Assembly: GCA_900541485.1 (NCBI GenBank)
Contig: UQJW01000006.1
Location: 1-64,000 of the forward strand
Direction: 5' to 3'
Source of the DNA: an uncultured Dialister sp.
GTDB lineage: Bacteria > Bacillota > Negativicutes > Veillonellales > Dialisteraceae
DNA length: 64,000 bases
The translations under genes and the position numbers were made by a program. A model generated the notes under the pieces. It had not been told where the DNA came from and ran no database searches. It was given only the letters and a program-made list of their open reading frames with translations. Below, one piece after another: positions 27,586 to 36,218 of the stretch. The number at the start of each line of letters is the position of its first letter. Position 1 is the first letter of the stretch.

Positions 27586-28516
27586 TAAAATCAGGAGCGG
27601 TCTGAAAAAAACAAAAGACAATTTAATAAAAAATATAGAAACCGTAGTTATCGGGTATGCCGAAATAGACGATGATTTCCTGGAAGAATTGGAAATGGTT
27701 CTTTTATCGGGCGACTTAGGGGTAAAGACGACAGATTATCTGATGCGCCGAATCAGGAGAGGTGTCACGGAGGGAATCATCCACAATACCGATGAAGTCA
27801 TGCCGTTTATGGAAAAAACGGTAGCGGAGATGTTGGCGGAAAATGAAAGCGACGTGAAAGAAATCCATCATCCCGAAGTATATTTGGTTGTCGGTGTGAA
27901 TGGTGTCGGAAAAACAACGACAATCGGGAAACTGGCATCCCGTTTTGGTAAAGACGGGAAAAAAGTTTTGCTTGCCGCAGCGGATACATTCAGGGCGGCT
28001 GCCTCAGAACAACTGACTATCTGGGCAGAAAGAACGGGCGCGGATATTGTCAAGCATGCCGAAGGAGCCGATCCTGCGGCGGTGGCTTTTGACGCAGTGA
28101 CGGCAGCTAAAGCGAGAGGTGCCGATGTAGTTTTAATTGACACGGCAGGCCGTTTGCAAACAAAAGTGAATTTGATGGAAGAATTAGCCAAAATAAGCCG
28201 GGTTGTAAAAAAGGTAATTCCCGATGCACCTCACCAGACCATTCTCATACTGGATGCGACAACAGGACAAAATGCGGTGAGTCAGGCTAAAAGCTTTGGG
28301 GAAATCGTACCGCTTACAGGTGTTATTTTGACAAAATTGGACGGTACGGCTAAAGGCGGCGTGGTTCTTTCCGTTCACGAAGAACTCCATGTGCCTGTGC
28401 AATGGATTGGACTGGGAGAAAGAGAAGAAGATTTACAGAAATTTAATGCTGCTGATTTTGCAAAAGCACTTTTTGAAACGGATGAAAATAATTTAAAGGT
28501 ATCAACAAAAATCTGA
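27572..28516 (+). CDS. ftsY: Signal recognition particle receptor FtsY
   Basis: FtsY is the membrane-associated GTPase that docks the SRP-ribosome complex for co-translational insertion. It has 314 aa: an N domain followed by the G domain with G1 GVNGVGKTTTIGKLA, G3 DTAGRLQ and G4 TKLDGTAKGG. The acidic A domain of Gram-negative FtsY is absent, as in Firmicutes. An AAGGAGG site precedes the ATG, which lies inside the end of smc. The smc-ftsY pairing is conserved in Firmicutes. Confidence 0.97.
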   Translation: MGFLDKIRSGLKKTKDNLIKNIETVVIGYAEIDDDFLEELEMVLLSGDLGVKTTDYLMRRIRRGVTEGIIHNTDEVMPFMEKTVAEMLAENESDVKEIHHPEVYLVVGVNGVGKTTTIGKLASRFGKDGKKVLLAAADTFRAAASEQLTIWAERTGADIVKHAEGADPAAVAFDAVTAAKARGADVVLIDTAGRLQTKVNLMEELAKISRVVKKVIPDAPHQTILILDATTGQNAVSQAKSFGEIVPLTGVILTKLDGTAKGGVVLSVHEELHVPVQWIGLGEREEDLQKFNAADFAKALFETDENNLKVSTKI

Positions 28517-28520
28517 CAAT

Positions 28521-28561
28521 AAAAAAGAGTACACAGCCGTGGAGGCTATGTACTCTTTTTT
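28521..28561. terminator. Convergent terminator between ftsY and the BCCT gene
   Basis: An 18-bp stem (28521-28538 with 28544-28561) with one mismatch and a 5-nt loop is bounded by A- and T-runs, so it acts on both strands. The last codons of the minus-strand BCCT gene begin inside it. Confidence 0.85.
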
Positions 28562-30191
28562 ATTCATAAGACCGGAACGGCCGGTCTTTTCCAGGCTTAT
28601 TTTTCGGTTTCATATAAAGACCCATTTCTATTTTTTCGTGGTGTATTTCTTTATAAAGTGCAATAATCATCAAAATAATCACGAAAGAGAATGGAAGTGC
28701 CGATATGATGACGATATTTTGTAAAGCCGGCAGCCCTCCTGCGACAAGCAAAATACCGGCAATGGAGGAAATAATGAGTCCCCAGATGACTTTTACATTA
28801 TTATGGGGGAAACGACTTCCGTCTTCGGACAGCATGGACAGTACATAAGTGGCTGAGTCTGCGGAAGTGATAAAAAATGTGAAAATAAGAAATACGGCGA
28901 GTAAAGATAAGTATAAGCCGTAAGGATATTGATTGAATACACCGAATAAAACAGTTTCTGCAGCCATGCCGGCAATTGTCCCGTCGGAAAGGGAAGCCTG
29001 TGTGGCTGCCGTTCCGAAAACGGAAAACCAAAGAAAACTGAAAATCGTAGGGACGAGCAAGACGTGAATCAAAAATTCCCGGATTGTCCGTCCTTTTGAA
29101 ATCTGGGCAATGAATATGCCCACAAAGGGAGCCCATGAAATCCACCATGCCCAGTAAAAAATGGTCCAATTTTGTATCCATTCCTGACGGGTCGGATACA
29201 GACTGGCCGTACGGAAACTCATCCGCAGGAAATCGTTGAGATACATGCCGATTGTTCCTACAAAGGAATTCATAAATAAGGTGGAGGGCCCTAAAACAAT
29301 AATCAGTGCCATAAGGCCGATGGCTAAAATGATATTCAGGTTGGACAGTATTTTTACACCTTTACCGATACCCGATAAGGCGGAAACAACGAAACAAGCG
29401 GTACAGATAAGAATAATCATTACCTGCACAGTAGCTGTATTCGGAATGCCGAATAAATAAGAAAGCCCTCCGTTAATTTGGACGGCACCGAAACCGAGAG
29501 AAGCGGCTACACCTATAGCGGTGACAAAGATTGTAAGGCCGTCAATCATTTTTCCCGGCAGAGTTTCTGTTTGACTCCCAAACAAAGGCTTTAAGGTGAC
29601 GGAAAGAAGAGATTTTTCTTTCTTTCTGAATTTAAAGTAAGCCAGTGAAAGCGCAATAATTCCATAAACGGCCCAGGCATGAATGCCCCAGTGGAAAAAA
29701 GTATATTTCAGTGAATCTGCCAATGCTTGTTTGCTTCCCGGCGGTGCAATGGGAGAAGAAACTGCAAAATGGGATAACGGTTCGGCAGCTCCGAAAAAAA
29801 TCAGTCCGATTCCCATACCGGCAGAAAACAGCATAGAAAGCCAGGACAGCTTTGTATACTCCGGCCTTGAATCGGGATCTCCGAGACGTATCTGGCTGGC
29901 GGGACTGCATATGATAAATATGCAAAAGGCAACAATCGCCCCCACCAAAAGTAAATAAAACCATCCGAAATTTTGGGTGATATAATCTTTGATTCCTCCT
30001 GTGGCAGATTCAAAATGGCTTGGGAAGAAAAGTGCTATCAGGACTACAGTCAGTGTAAAAATAACGGCCCCCGTAAAAACGGAAGTGACTGTAGGAAAAA
30101 ATCGGGAGAACAAGTTATTTCGTGAATGAGCCGGATTTGTACCGGCGGCAGAAACCTCTGCTTCTTTTGTATCCATATTTTCTTTCTTCAA
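28560..30191 (-). CDS. BCCT-family betaine/choline/carnitine transporter
   Basis: A 543-aa inner-membrane transporter of the betaine-carnitine-choline family with about 12 helices. Recognised segments are LSMLFSAGMGIGLIFFGAAE, which holds the ion/substrate region, and the tryptophan-rich WTIFYWAWWISWAPFVG followed by ISKGRTIREF. The start is a TTG at 30191 with AAGGAG 7 nt before it; the first ATG, five codons on, has no comparable site. Substrate could be glycine betaine, choline or carnitine. The gene is monocistronic. Confidence 0.93.
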   Translation of the reverse strand: MKKENMDTKEAEVSAAGTNPAHSRNNLFSRFFPTVTSVFTGAVIFTLTVVLIALFFPSHFESATGGIKDYITQNFGWFYLLLVGAIVAFCIFIICSPASQIRLGDPDSRPEYTKLSWLSMLFSAGMGIGLIFFGAAEPLSHFAVSSPIAPPGSKQALADSLKYTFFHWGIHAWAVYGIIALSLAYFKFRKKEKSLLSVTLKPLFGSQTETLPGKMIDGLTIFVTAIGVAASLGFGAVQINGGLSYLFGIPNTATVQVMIILICTACFVVSALSGIGKGVKILSNLNIILAIGLMALIIVLGPSTLFMNSFVGTIGMYLNDFLRMSFRTASLYPTRQEWIQNWTIFYWAWWISWAPFVGIFIAQISKGRTIREFLIHVLLVPTIFSFLWFSVFGTAATQASLSDGTIAGMAAETVLFGVFNQYPYGLYLSLLAVFLIFTFFITSADSATYVLSMLSEDGSRFPHNNVKVIWGLIISSIAGILLVAGGLPALQNIVIISALPFSFVIILMIIALYKEIHHEKIEMGLYMKPKNKPGKDRPFRSYE

Positions 30192-30236
30192 TAAAAACTC
30201 CTTTCTTCAATCAATATATATGTCAGTTATATATAT

Positions 30237-30266
30237 AGGATACCACAGATAGGGGCTAAACTTCAA
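30237..30266 (-). promoter_or_regulatory. Predicted BCCT gene promoter (extended -10)
   Basis: Read on the minus strand, TTGAAG is followed after 18 bp by TATCCT, which has TGG directly before it, an extended -10. It lies about 45 bp before the TTG start. Confidence 0.45.
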
Positions 30267-30295
30267 AATAATAAGAATACTAATATTTAAAAATA

Positions 30296-30961
30296 CTAAT
30301 AAAACTCTCTTTTGGCAGAAGATAAAATCTTCTGTCTTTCCTTATAATCAGGAAGCCAATGGCGCATAAGAGCATGAAAGCGCTCATTGTGTGTCGGCTC
30401 AATCAGGTGGTTTAATTCATGGACTACAACCATCTCAATGCAAAAAAGAGGCTTTGAAATCAAATCTAAAGAAAAATCAAGCATTTTGGAGCGGATATGA
30501 CAACTTCCCCACTTGTTTCTTGTTTTTCGTATAGAAAAAGAGGAGGGAGAAACATTCATGACCGGTGCCCACGAAGAGATGTAAAAGTCGAGATATCCCG
30601 CTAAAAAATCTTTGGCAGAACTGATAAAAAGTTTTTCTCTGTCTGCATTGTTATCCTGCAAGGTCATCAAAATTTCATGATCCGTGAATTTGCAGGCGTT
30701 GACAGAACCTTCAGAAATGTATAAGGGGCGGTCTTCTCCAAGAATACGGTGAATTTCCCCGTTGACATAGTTGTGTATATCTAAATCGGGAACTTCCATT
30801 AAAGATTTATAAATCCATTTATTGTGAGAAAGCACGAAATTCATAATAGAAGAGGAACTTGCTTTAAGAGGAACGGTTACCACGACCTGTTGTCCCGGTT
30901 TGACACGGATATACATATTTTTTATCGGTTTTCGCCGGACAGTGAGAGAGAATTCTGACAT
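30296..30961 (-). CDS. YgjP-like metallopeptidase (DUF45)
   Basis: A 221-aa cytoplasmic protein of the YgjP/WLM zincin-like group. The metal motif HELNH appears in MVVVHELNHLIEPTHNERFHALM, with the third ligand likely the His of NERFH. The family strand VRRKPIKNMYIRVKPGQQVVVTVP is at the N-terminus, and KWGSCHIRSKMLDFSLDLI precedes the motif. The ATG at 30961 with GAAGGTG upstream is chosen over the reading that begins at 31012. Substrate and physiological role are unknown. Confidence 0.87.
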   Translation of the reverse strand: MSEFSLTVRRKPIKNMYIRVKPGQQVVVTVPLKASSSSIMNFVLSHNKWIYKSLMEVPDLDIHNYVNGEIHRILGEDRPLYISEGSVNACKFTDHEILMTLQDNNADREKLFISSAKDFLAGYLDFYISSWAPVMNVSPSSFSIRKTRNKWGSCHIRSKMLDFSLDLISKPLFCIEMVVVHELNHLIEPTHNERFHALMRHWLPDYKERQKILSSAKREFY

Positions 30962-31042
30962 TATACACCTTCTCAATAAAAAATGATTCAAAAATCTTTT
31001 TATATGGAACACCAGATTTTTGAATCATAATTATAATAGGGG

Positions 31043-31915
31043 TTACCCTTTAATATTAAAGTAGTTTTTCATATAGTCCACAAATATACGAACCGGGGAG
31101 GACTGGAGCATAGCCTCTTTATAAATCAAATGGCTGGGGCGGAGAAGCGGGTTTCCGTGATTATCATAAATCATTTGCTTATCTACCTTATCATTACATT
31201 TCGGAAGCATATCTTCGGGAATCAAAGAATGTCCCAGACCGTGATTGACTATTTCCACGCAAGTCAGGCAATCACTGACAGTGAGAGAAAAATGGGGCGA
31301 GTCCGTAAAGTTTTGCCGCCACCAACGGCTCCGAAGCTCATCGAGAGAAGGATCGCTCCTGTATCGTATAGAAGGTTGCTCCGCCAAAGTTTCAAAGTCG
31401 ATTTTTTTGGCAGAAATCAGATAAAGCGGGGCATCTTCAAGAAGAATATCCGCATCGGACCATTCCTGGTTACCGCGAACAATGGAAAGATGAATATCTT
31501 CTTTTTTTACCAATTTGACCAGCCGGTCGCTCGTATCGGTGGTTAAAGAAATTTCAATATCATTGTATTTATCGATAAATCCTTTTAAAATGGCAGGCAT
31601 ATGGGATTGGGAAAAAGATTGGGAAGCACCGATGCGGAGAACCCCGGAAATAGAATTCGGTTCATGGGTAACGAAGTTTTTCATATCCTGGTATTGCTGC
31701 AGTTCTTTTTCTGCAAAAGAAAGAAGCCTGTTTCCCGCGTCCGTGAAATGAACACCCTTGTTGGTACGGATAAATAAGAGGCATCCGATTTCTTTTTCCA
31801 TCTGGCTTAAACGATAAGTCAGAGAAGGCTGTGTCATAAATAAACGCTTAGCAACCTTATTAATGCTCCGTTCTTCCCGAAGATAAATTAAAATTTTCCA
31901 ATCCGTATTATTCAT
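31043..31915 (-). CDS. LysR-family transcriptional regulator
   Basis: A 290-aa LysR-type regulator. The helix-turn-helix is at about residues 15-35 (NKVAKRLFMTQPSLTYRLSQ), and the rest forms the effector-binding domain with YIXXX-like periplasmic-binding fold. The gene lies between the YgjP-like gene downstream and a divergent secreted-protein gene at 32110. The divergent gene is a possible target, but LysR proteins also act elsewhere. The effector cannot be inferred. Confidence 0.9.
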   Translation of the reverse strand: MNNTDWKILIYLREERSINKVAKRLFMTQPSLTYRLSQMEKEIGCLLFIRTNKGVHFTDAGNRLLSFAEKELQQYQDMKNFVTHEPNSISGVLRIGASQSFSQSHMPAILKGFIDKYNDIEISLTTDTSDRLVKLVKKEDIHLSIVRGNQEWSDADILLEDAPLYLISAKKIDFETLAEQPSIRYRSDPSLDELRSRWWRQNFTDSPHFSLTVSDCLTCVEIVNHGLGHSLIPEDMLPKCNDKVDKQMIYDNHGNPLLRPSHLIYKEAMLQSSPVRIFVDYMKNYFNIKG

Positions 31916-32109
31916 TTAAACACCCCTATGCATTTTGGCAGATAGATTGTGCAAAAGTGCCTTATAAAAGTTTTCTATTATTATAACACGGGAGTAAAAT
32001 ATAAAAAAGTCTTATATCAGAAAGGGAATCACCGGGGAAAGAAAATAAGCAGCGTTCCTGTGGTAAACTATAAAAAGTAGAAGTATGAATGATTTTCGGG
32101 AGAAAAGCT

Positions 32110-32727
32110 ATGAAGAAAATTTTATTATCCGGTTTCGTGATGATCCTTTTGTTTCTTTTCTCTGTCACAGCAGAAGCGGCAGATCCGGCGGAAAACAGAA
32201 AACTTGGCTATTTTAATGCCACAAGGACGGTATTGCTTTTGCCTGCCCGTTATCAAAGTGACGACGGCAACTATGCTGCTCTTTGTCTTTACGGGAAACT
32301 GGAAGAGATTTTTCGTTATCCCTATTACCGCCGGTTGGATAATAAAAAATACAAGACAGAAAATATCAGACCGGAAAAGCTGGGCGAAATACAATCAGAA
32401 TCAGGGGCAGACATTGTGGTTTTACCTGTTGTTACACAGTGGAGCCAAAGGACGATATGGCCGGTGGCATTATTTTTTGATATAGATCCCCTGGTGGAAA
32501 CGACAGTTATCATTGACGTCTACAGCGTAAAAAATGGCGAACATACCAGACAGGACAGGGTGTCTTATTTTGAAAGGGAAGAAGAGGGATTTGTCCGTGA
32601 TTCCTATATTATGGATCAGGTGTTGGAAAATTTATGGAAAAAATTCCCTTACCGCAGAGTACCTGCCGATATAAGTGCTGATTTATCCCGCACGGAAAAA
32701 TCTGACACCGGAAACGCAGTTCAATAA
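32110..32727 (+). CDS. Secreted protein of unknown function
   Basis: A 205-aa protein with a clear signal peptide (ILLSGFVMILLFLFSVTAEA, cleavage after AEA near residue 24), so it is exported to the periplasm. The mature part has VLLLPARYQSDD, IVVLPVVTQWSQR and VIIDVYSVKNGE, which recall small lipoprotein-like domains that combine stress or cell-wall signals, but I do not recognise the family. ATG 32110 has GGGAG upstream; an ATG at 32089 lacks a site. It is followed by tRNA genes. Confidence 0.7.
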   Translation: MKKILLSGFVMILLFLFSVTAEAADPAENRKLGYFNATRTVLLLPARYQSDDGNYAALCLYGKLEEIFRYPYYRRLDNKKYKTENIRPEKLGEIQSESGADIVVLPVVTQWSQRTIWPVALFFDIDPLVETTVIIDVYSVKNGEHTRQDRVSYFEREEEGFVRDSYIMDQVLENLWKKFPYRRVPADISADLSRTEKSDTGNAVQ

Positions 32728-32735
32728 AAAAAGGC

Positions 32736-32764
32736 TTGAAAAATACAGTAAAATAGGTCATAAT
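32736..32764 (+). promoter_or_regulatory. Predicted promoter of the first tRNA-Val
   Basis: TTGAAA at 32736-32741 and CATAAT at 32759-32764 are 17 bp apart and end 15 bp before the tRNA. Confidence 0.6.
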
Positions 32765-32779
32765 ATATTTTATAAACAT

Positions 32780-32855
32780 GGGCGATTAGCTCAGCTGGGA
32801 GAGCGTCTGCCTTACAAGCAGAATGTCAGCAGTTCGATCCTGTTATCGCCCACCA
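32780..32855 (+). tRNA. tRNA-Val (anticodon TAC), copy 1
   Basis: A complete 76-nt tRNA with encoded CCA. The acceptor arms GGGCGAT and ATCGCCC pair fully, the D arm is GCTCAGCTGGGAGAGC, the anticodon loop holds TAC at 32813-32815, and the T arm is CAGCAGTTCGATCCTGTT. It reads GTA/GTG valine codons. It has its own promoter and terminator, and is part of a 110-bp repeat. Confidence 0.98.
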
Positions 32856-32858
32856 AAG

Positions 32859-32886
32859 AAAAGCAGTCCGGATGGATTGCTTTTTT
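32859..32886 (+). terminator. Terminator after tRNA-Val copy 1
   Basis: An 11-bp stem AAAAGCAGTCC / GGATTGCTTTT with a GGAT loop, then a T-run. It is inside the repeat that also covers the tRNA. Confidence 0.8.
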
Positions 32887-32915
32887 ATTGTCTTTCAATT
32901 GGCTTTTCCACAGTC

Positions 32916-32944
32916 TTGCAAAGTTATGAAAAATCTGATATTAT
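32916..32944 (+). promoter_or_regulatory. Predicted promoter of the Asn-Glu-Val tRNA operon
   Basis: TTGCAA at 32916-32921 and TATTAT at 32939-32944 with a 17-bp spacer lie just before tRNA-Asn. Confidence 0.65.
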
Positions 32945-32965
32945 ATTTCACGTACTCTTGAGTAT

Positions 32966-33041
32966 TCCTGAATAGCTCAGCCGGTAGAGCGCGTGACTGT
33001 TAATCACGATGTCGCAGGTTCGAACCCTGCTTCAGGAGCCA
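32966..33041 (+). tRNA. tRNA-Asn (anticodon GTT)
   Basis: A 76-nt tRNA with encoded CCA. Acceptor arms TCCTGAA and TTCAGGA pair; the anticodon loop has GTT at 32999-33001. It is the first of three tRNAs in one short operon. Confidence 0.98.
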
Positions 33042-33043
33042 AT

Positions 33044-33118
33044 GGCCTGTTCGTCAAGTGGTTAAGACACCGCCCTTTCACGGCGGGTTCGCGAGTTCGA
33101 ATCTCGCACAGGTCACCA
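33044..33118 (+). tRNA. tRNA-Glu (anticodon TTC)
   Basis: A 75-nt tRNA with encoded CCA. Acceptor arms GGCCTGT and ACAGGTC pair with one G-U, and the anticodon TTC is at 33077-33079. It lies 2 nt after tRNA-Asn and 1 nt before the next tRNA-Val, so processing must cut very tight junctions. Confidence 0.97.
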
Positions 33119-33119
33119 T

Positions 33120-33195
33120 GGGCGATTAGCTCAGCTGGGAGAGCGTCTGCCTTACAAGCAGAATGTCAGCAGTTCGATCCTGTTATCGCCCACCA
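33120..33195 (+). tRNA. tRNA-Val (anticodon TAC), copy 2
   Basis: Identical to copy 1 at every base, with encoded CCA. It is the last gene of the Asn-Glu-Val operon. Confidence 0.98.
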
Positions 33196-33198
33196 AAG

Positions 33199-33226
33199 AA
33201 AAGCAGTCCGGATGGATTGCTTTTTT
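33199..33226 (+). terminator. Terminator of the tRNA operon
   Basis: Same 11-bp stem, GGAT loop and T-run as after copy 1. Confidence 0.8.
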
Positions 33227-33284
33227 CTTTTTCATTGTATGAGATATAATAAAACAGACAGAATTTACATCGGGAGAGATTGTA

Positions 33285-33692
33285 TTGGACAGATTATTAA
33301 AGAGATTACCTGAAGGGGAGCGGTTTTGGGAAATACTCCGGTTTCTTTTTGTCGGCGGCGGCTGTTTTATTTTTGAATATGCACTATTATACAGCCTGAC
33401 AGAATTCATGGGAATTTCCTATCTGACATCATCTGCCGTTGCCTTTACCCTTTCTTTAATTGTCAATTATATCCTCTGTGTGGTTTTTGTATTCCGCACA
33501 GGGAAACAGACCAAAGAGGAAATGGCATTATTTGCAGCGACATCGCTGGCAGGACTTTTAATTAATCAAGCCACCATGTGGATTTTAGTGGAGCTGGCAG
33601 GGCTTTGGTATATGTTTGCCAAAGTATTTGCCAGTGCAGTGGTAATGGTTTGGAATTATTTAACAAAACGTTATATTCTCCACAAAAAATAG
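33285..33692 (+). CDS. GtrA-family membrane protein
   Basis: A 135-aa protein with four membrane helices of the GtrA family, which includes candidate flippases for undecaprenyl-phosphate-linked sugars. Helix 1 follows the family start EILRFLFVGGGCFIFEYALL, and the last helix ends with VWNYLTKRYIL, both typical. The start is a TTG with GGGAGAG upstream. It is convergent with a minus-strand operon containing a GT39 glycosyltransferase, which would fit a role in envelope glycosylation, but a direct link is only inferred. Confidence 0.87.
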   Translation: MDRLLKRLPEGERFWEILRFLFVGGGCFIFEYALLYSLTEFMGISYLTSSAVAFTLSLIVNYILCVVFVFRTGKQTKEEMALFAATSLAGLLINQATMWILVELAGLWYMFAKVFASAVVMVWNYLTKRYILHKK

Positions 33693-33702
33693 ATAGAACA
33701 AT

Positions 33703-33745
33703 AAAAAAGAAAAACCTTCAGACATTTACGAAGTGTCGAAGGTTT
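33703..33745. terminator. Convergent terminator between GtrA and UDG-like genes
   Basis: Arms AAACCTTC/GAAGGTTT with an inner GACA/TGTC pairing, flanked by A- and T-runs on both sides, so it serves both strands. Confidence 0.75.
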
Positions 33746-33751
33746 CTTTTT

Positions 33752-34456
33752 TTATACATGGGATAGTGCAATTTTCAATCCGCTGCGGAATATATTGGCG
33801 CCTCCGTTGGCAGGGTGCCTAAGACAAGTGGCAGTCAGTCCCGCGTCAATTAAAGTAGTTTCACTCTTTTTCCCGATGGCAAAAACAGGAAGCGGGCCGG
33901 TCATTTTCAGAAGCGCTTTTGTGTAATCTAAGCCGGTTTGCAGCTCTTCATCCGTGGGCGTTCTGTTTGTGAGGATATCACTATCTTTATAGGGGTGAAA
34001 GGGAAATATATTCCATAAAATAAACTCATCGGGACGAAGTCCCGCCTCCAGACAGGCAGACCACACGACCGTGTCCGTCGGTTCATTGAACCCGTCTTTT
34101 TTTTGTTTTTCTTTCGTGATATAAGGACTGTCAGGCCGGCTGGTGCGGTGTCCTTGTTTTCCTAAAATCATGGTTGAATCGACAACAGGGTGCTTATTTA
34201 AAATCATTCGTTCGCAAGTCATCGCAATGCCTGTAAAATGTCCGCCCTGGTATCCGCAAGCTTCTGCAATCATAAGTAATTTGGCCGAGTGAAGGCGGAC
34301 CGATAAATAATCGGACAATTGTTTTTGCCGTATGGAAATGGCATTTTCCACTTCATAGTCTGGGTGGAAATCTCTCCATGGATTAAAGACGCGGGGAGAT
34401 TGGAATTCTGCCAGACGGGAAATAAAATTTTTTACTGATTCTGCAGGTTTTGACAT
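33752..34456 (-). CDS. Uracil-DNA glycosylase superfamily protein
   Basis: A 234-aa protein of the UDG superfamily, which excises damaged bases. Motif 1 is MIAEACGYQGGHFTGIAMT (about residues 62-80), and the C-terminal motif is LRHPANGG (about 212-219) with the usual His-Pro. The first motif has AC where other families have AP. The ATG at 34456 has AAAAGGAG upstream. It starts 1 nt after the GT39 gene. It may be the glycosylase partner of the radical SAM/DUF4130 pair at 15 kb, which is only an inference. Confidence 0.82.
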   Translation of the reverse strand: MSKPAESVKNFISRLAEFQSPRVFNPWRDFHPDYEVENAISIRQKQLSDYLSVRLHSAKLLMIAEACGYQGGHFTGIAMTCERMILNKHPVVDSTMILGKQGHRTSRPDSPYITKEKQKKDGFNEPTDTVVWSACLEAGLRPDEFILWNIFPFHPYKDSDILTNRTPTDEELQTGLDYTKALLKMTGPLPVFAIGKKSETTLIDAGLTATCLRHPANGGANIFRSGLKIALSHV

Positions 34457-34457
34457 G

Positions 34458-36128
34458 TTACGGCTCCTTTTTAAAAACAGTGCCATACGGTAATTTCTTA
34501 TCAACAACGAATTGTTTTCCTGACGACCATTTTTTCATTTCTTCCAGGTTGCTATCGGAGACGTATATATATACCGGCCGGTCCGTTTCCATTTTCAGGA
34601 AATCTTCATCAGTGATTGACGGAATGGGCGATTTACTGTTCCATCGCGGATCTCTGCCGGCTTTACTGAGAGCATCATCGGAATTAGAGACAGTAATTCT
34701 TTTTGCATTGTCACCGGTGTAGTAGGGATAAGAAGCGGGATAGGAATCAAAGAAATAATGATCACCCGGTAAACTTTGCATATAGCCGGCCATATCAATG
34801 CTCGAACGGCTCCGCAGGTATACAGGCAATCCTGACATAGCTGTGACTAAAAAGGCGGAAGCTGTTACTGTAGAAATAATAGTCAATCTTTTTTCTCTGT
34901 TTTTATTCCAACGGAAGAGAAGTGCCCATAGAGAATAGGCAATCACAAGATACAAAACCCACCACTGCCCGTCAGGAATAAAGAAGGAACCTGCCGACAA
35001 GGCGGCCATAAGGACAAAGAAAGGAACGGCTGCAAGAAGTCCGGGCGTTCTTTGTCCTGCTGAAATTTTGGGAACCGCAAAGGCTGCCAAAACAGCAGAT
35101 GGAACAAGAGCAATATAAGTATAGGTTACATATTTTGTAGCCATCAGTGTGTAAAAAAGTAAAGTGCCCAGTGACCAGACGGTCAAAAATTTATAGAAAG
35201 GAGATTTCTCTTTCCATTGTTTTTTCAGTTCATAGAAAAATAACCCGGTCCAAGGCAGGAGCGAAAGAGGGAAGATAATAAGATAATAATAAAAATGGTT
35301 ATCTTTCGGGTGCTCCGAAGAGGTTGCCCGTAAAATATTGTGAAGCCCCAGGAAATCATTGATGAAGCTGTTTCCGTGAATCAGGTACATACCGCCGTAC
35401 CATGGAAGTACAACGGCCAAAAAAGCTAGAATGCCCTGCCAGGGAAATAAACGGAGAAAATACCGCTTGTCCTGCATCCAGAAACACCAGCAAAGAAGAA
35501 ACAGTCCGGGCAGTACAAGCCCGACAGGTCCCTTTGTCAGGCAAGCGAGTCCCGCCGCGGTATAGGCGACTGTCATATGATATTTATTATTTTCCGTCAG
35601 CCCGATATATGCGGAAAGTAAGGTGGGGACAGTAAAGAGCATCAATATGCTGTCTGTAATGATGGCATGGGAAACAACCCAAAATGCAAGGGTGGATCCG
35701 AGAATAATCCCGGACCACATAGCAATGACATTATCTTTTATGATCCTTCGTATATACCAGACAAGAGAAGTTACAGTCAGTGCTCCGCAAAAAGCGGCGG
35801 GAATACGGGCGGCTAAATCTGTAAATCCCAAAACGGTATAAGAAACAGATAAGAGCCAATACACCATAACAGGCTTATCAAACCAGAAATGACCATAGAT
35901 TTGGGGAGACATCCAGTTGCCGGAAAGAACCATTTCTTTGGCAGTTAAAGCGTAATTTGATTCGACCGGATCGGTTACGGGAAACAGATGAGAACCCCAG
36001 ATATAAAATAAAAAGGCGATGATAAATATACCGCCCAAACTTTTGGCAGTCGCATATTTCAATTGTTTTTGTAATTCTTCTTGCCTGGCTTTATTTAACT
36101 TTTCTTTTTTTTGCCGTTTTGTACTCAC
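34458..36128 (-). CDS. GT39/ArnT-like membrane glycosyltransferase
   Basis: A 556-aa integral membrane transferase of the ArnT/PMT (GT39) superfamily, which moves a sugar from a polyprenyl phosphate onto an envelope acceptor. The periplasmic acidic motif DPVESNY lies at residues 53-59, followed by FWFDKPVMVYWLLS, both typical. About 12 helices and a soluble C-terminal part follow. A basic N-terminal extension of about 30 residues is present. Lipid A, a polysaccharide or protein could be the acceptor. It is the middle gene of dedA-GT39-UDG on the minus strand. Confidence 0.88.
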   Translation of the reverse strand: MSTKRQKKEKLNKARQEELQKQLKYATAKSLGGIFIIAFLFYIWGSHLFPVTDPVESNYALTAKEMVLSGNWMSPQIYGHFWFDKPVMVYWLLSVSYTVLGFTDLAARIPAAFCGALTVTSLVWYIRRIIKDNVIAMWSGIILGSTLAFWVVSHAIITDSILMLFTVPTLLSAYIGLTENNKYHMTVAYTAAGLACLTKGPVGLVLPGLFLLCWCFWMQDKRYFLRLFPWQGILAFLAVVLPWYGGMYLIHGNSFINDFLGLHNILRATSSEHPKDNHFYYYLIIFPLSLLPWTGLFFYELKKQWKEKSPFYKFLTVWSLGTLLFYTLMATKYVTYTYIALVPSAVLAAFAVPKISAGQRTPGLLAAVPFFVLMAALSAGSFFIPDGQWWVLYLVIAYSLWALLFRWNKNREKRLTIISTVTASAFLVTAMSGLPVYLRSRSSIDMAGYMQSLPGDHYFFDSYPASYPYYTGDNAKRITVSNSDDALSKAGRDPRWNSKSPIPSITDEDFLKMETDRPVYIYVSDSNLEEMKKWSSGKQFVVDKKLPYGTVFKKEP

Positions 36129-36218
36129 GTTAGATTACCTCACAATGATAAGAGCTGTTTTAAAAAGTTAAGCGGAGTCCTGTTTATATAGAAACCCCGG
36201 CTTATATGATGAATATAT

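Larger units (their letters stand above)
32777..32886 (+). repeat. 110-bp direct repeat, copy 1 (tRNA-Val plus terminator)
   Basis: The 110 bp from 32777 to 32886 recur without change at 33117-33226, exactly 340 bp further on. The repeat covers the start of the leader, the complete tRNA-Val and its terminator. Sequence on both sides differs at once. Confidence 0.95.
33117..33226 (+). repeat. 110-bp direct repeat, copy 2 (tRNA-Val plus terminator)
   Basis: Second exact copy of the unit at 32777-32886. Its first two bases are the last two of the tRNA-Glu CCA, which marks the joint of a duplication. Confidence 0.95.

Noticed and set aside
32777..33226. tRNA-Val repeats as attachment sites of a mobile element
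   Set aside because: The 230 bp between the two copies holds only a promoter and two more tRNAs, with no mobile genes; a simple tRNA duplication explains it better.
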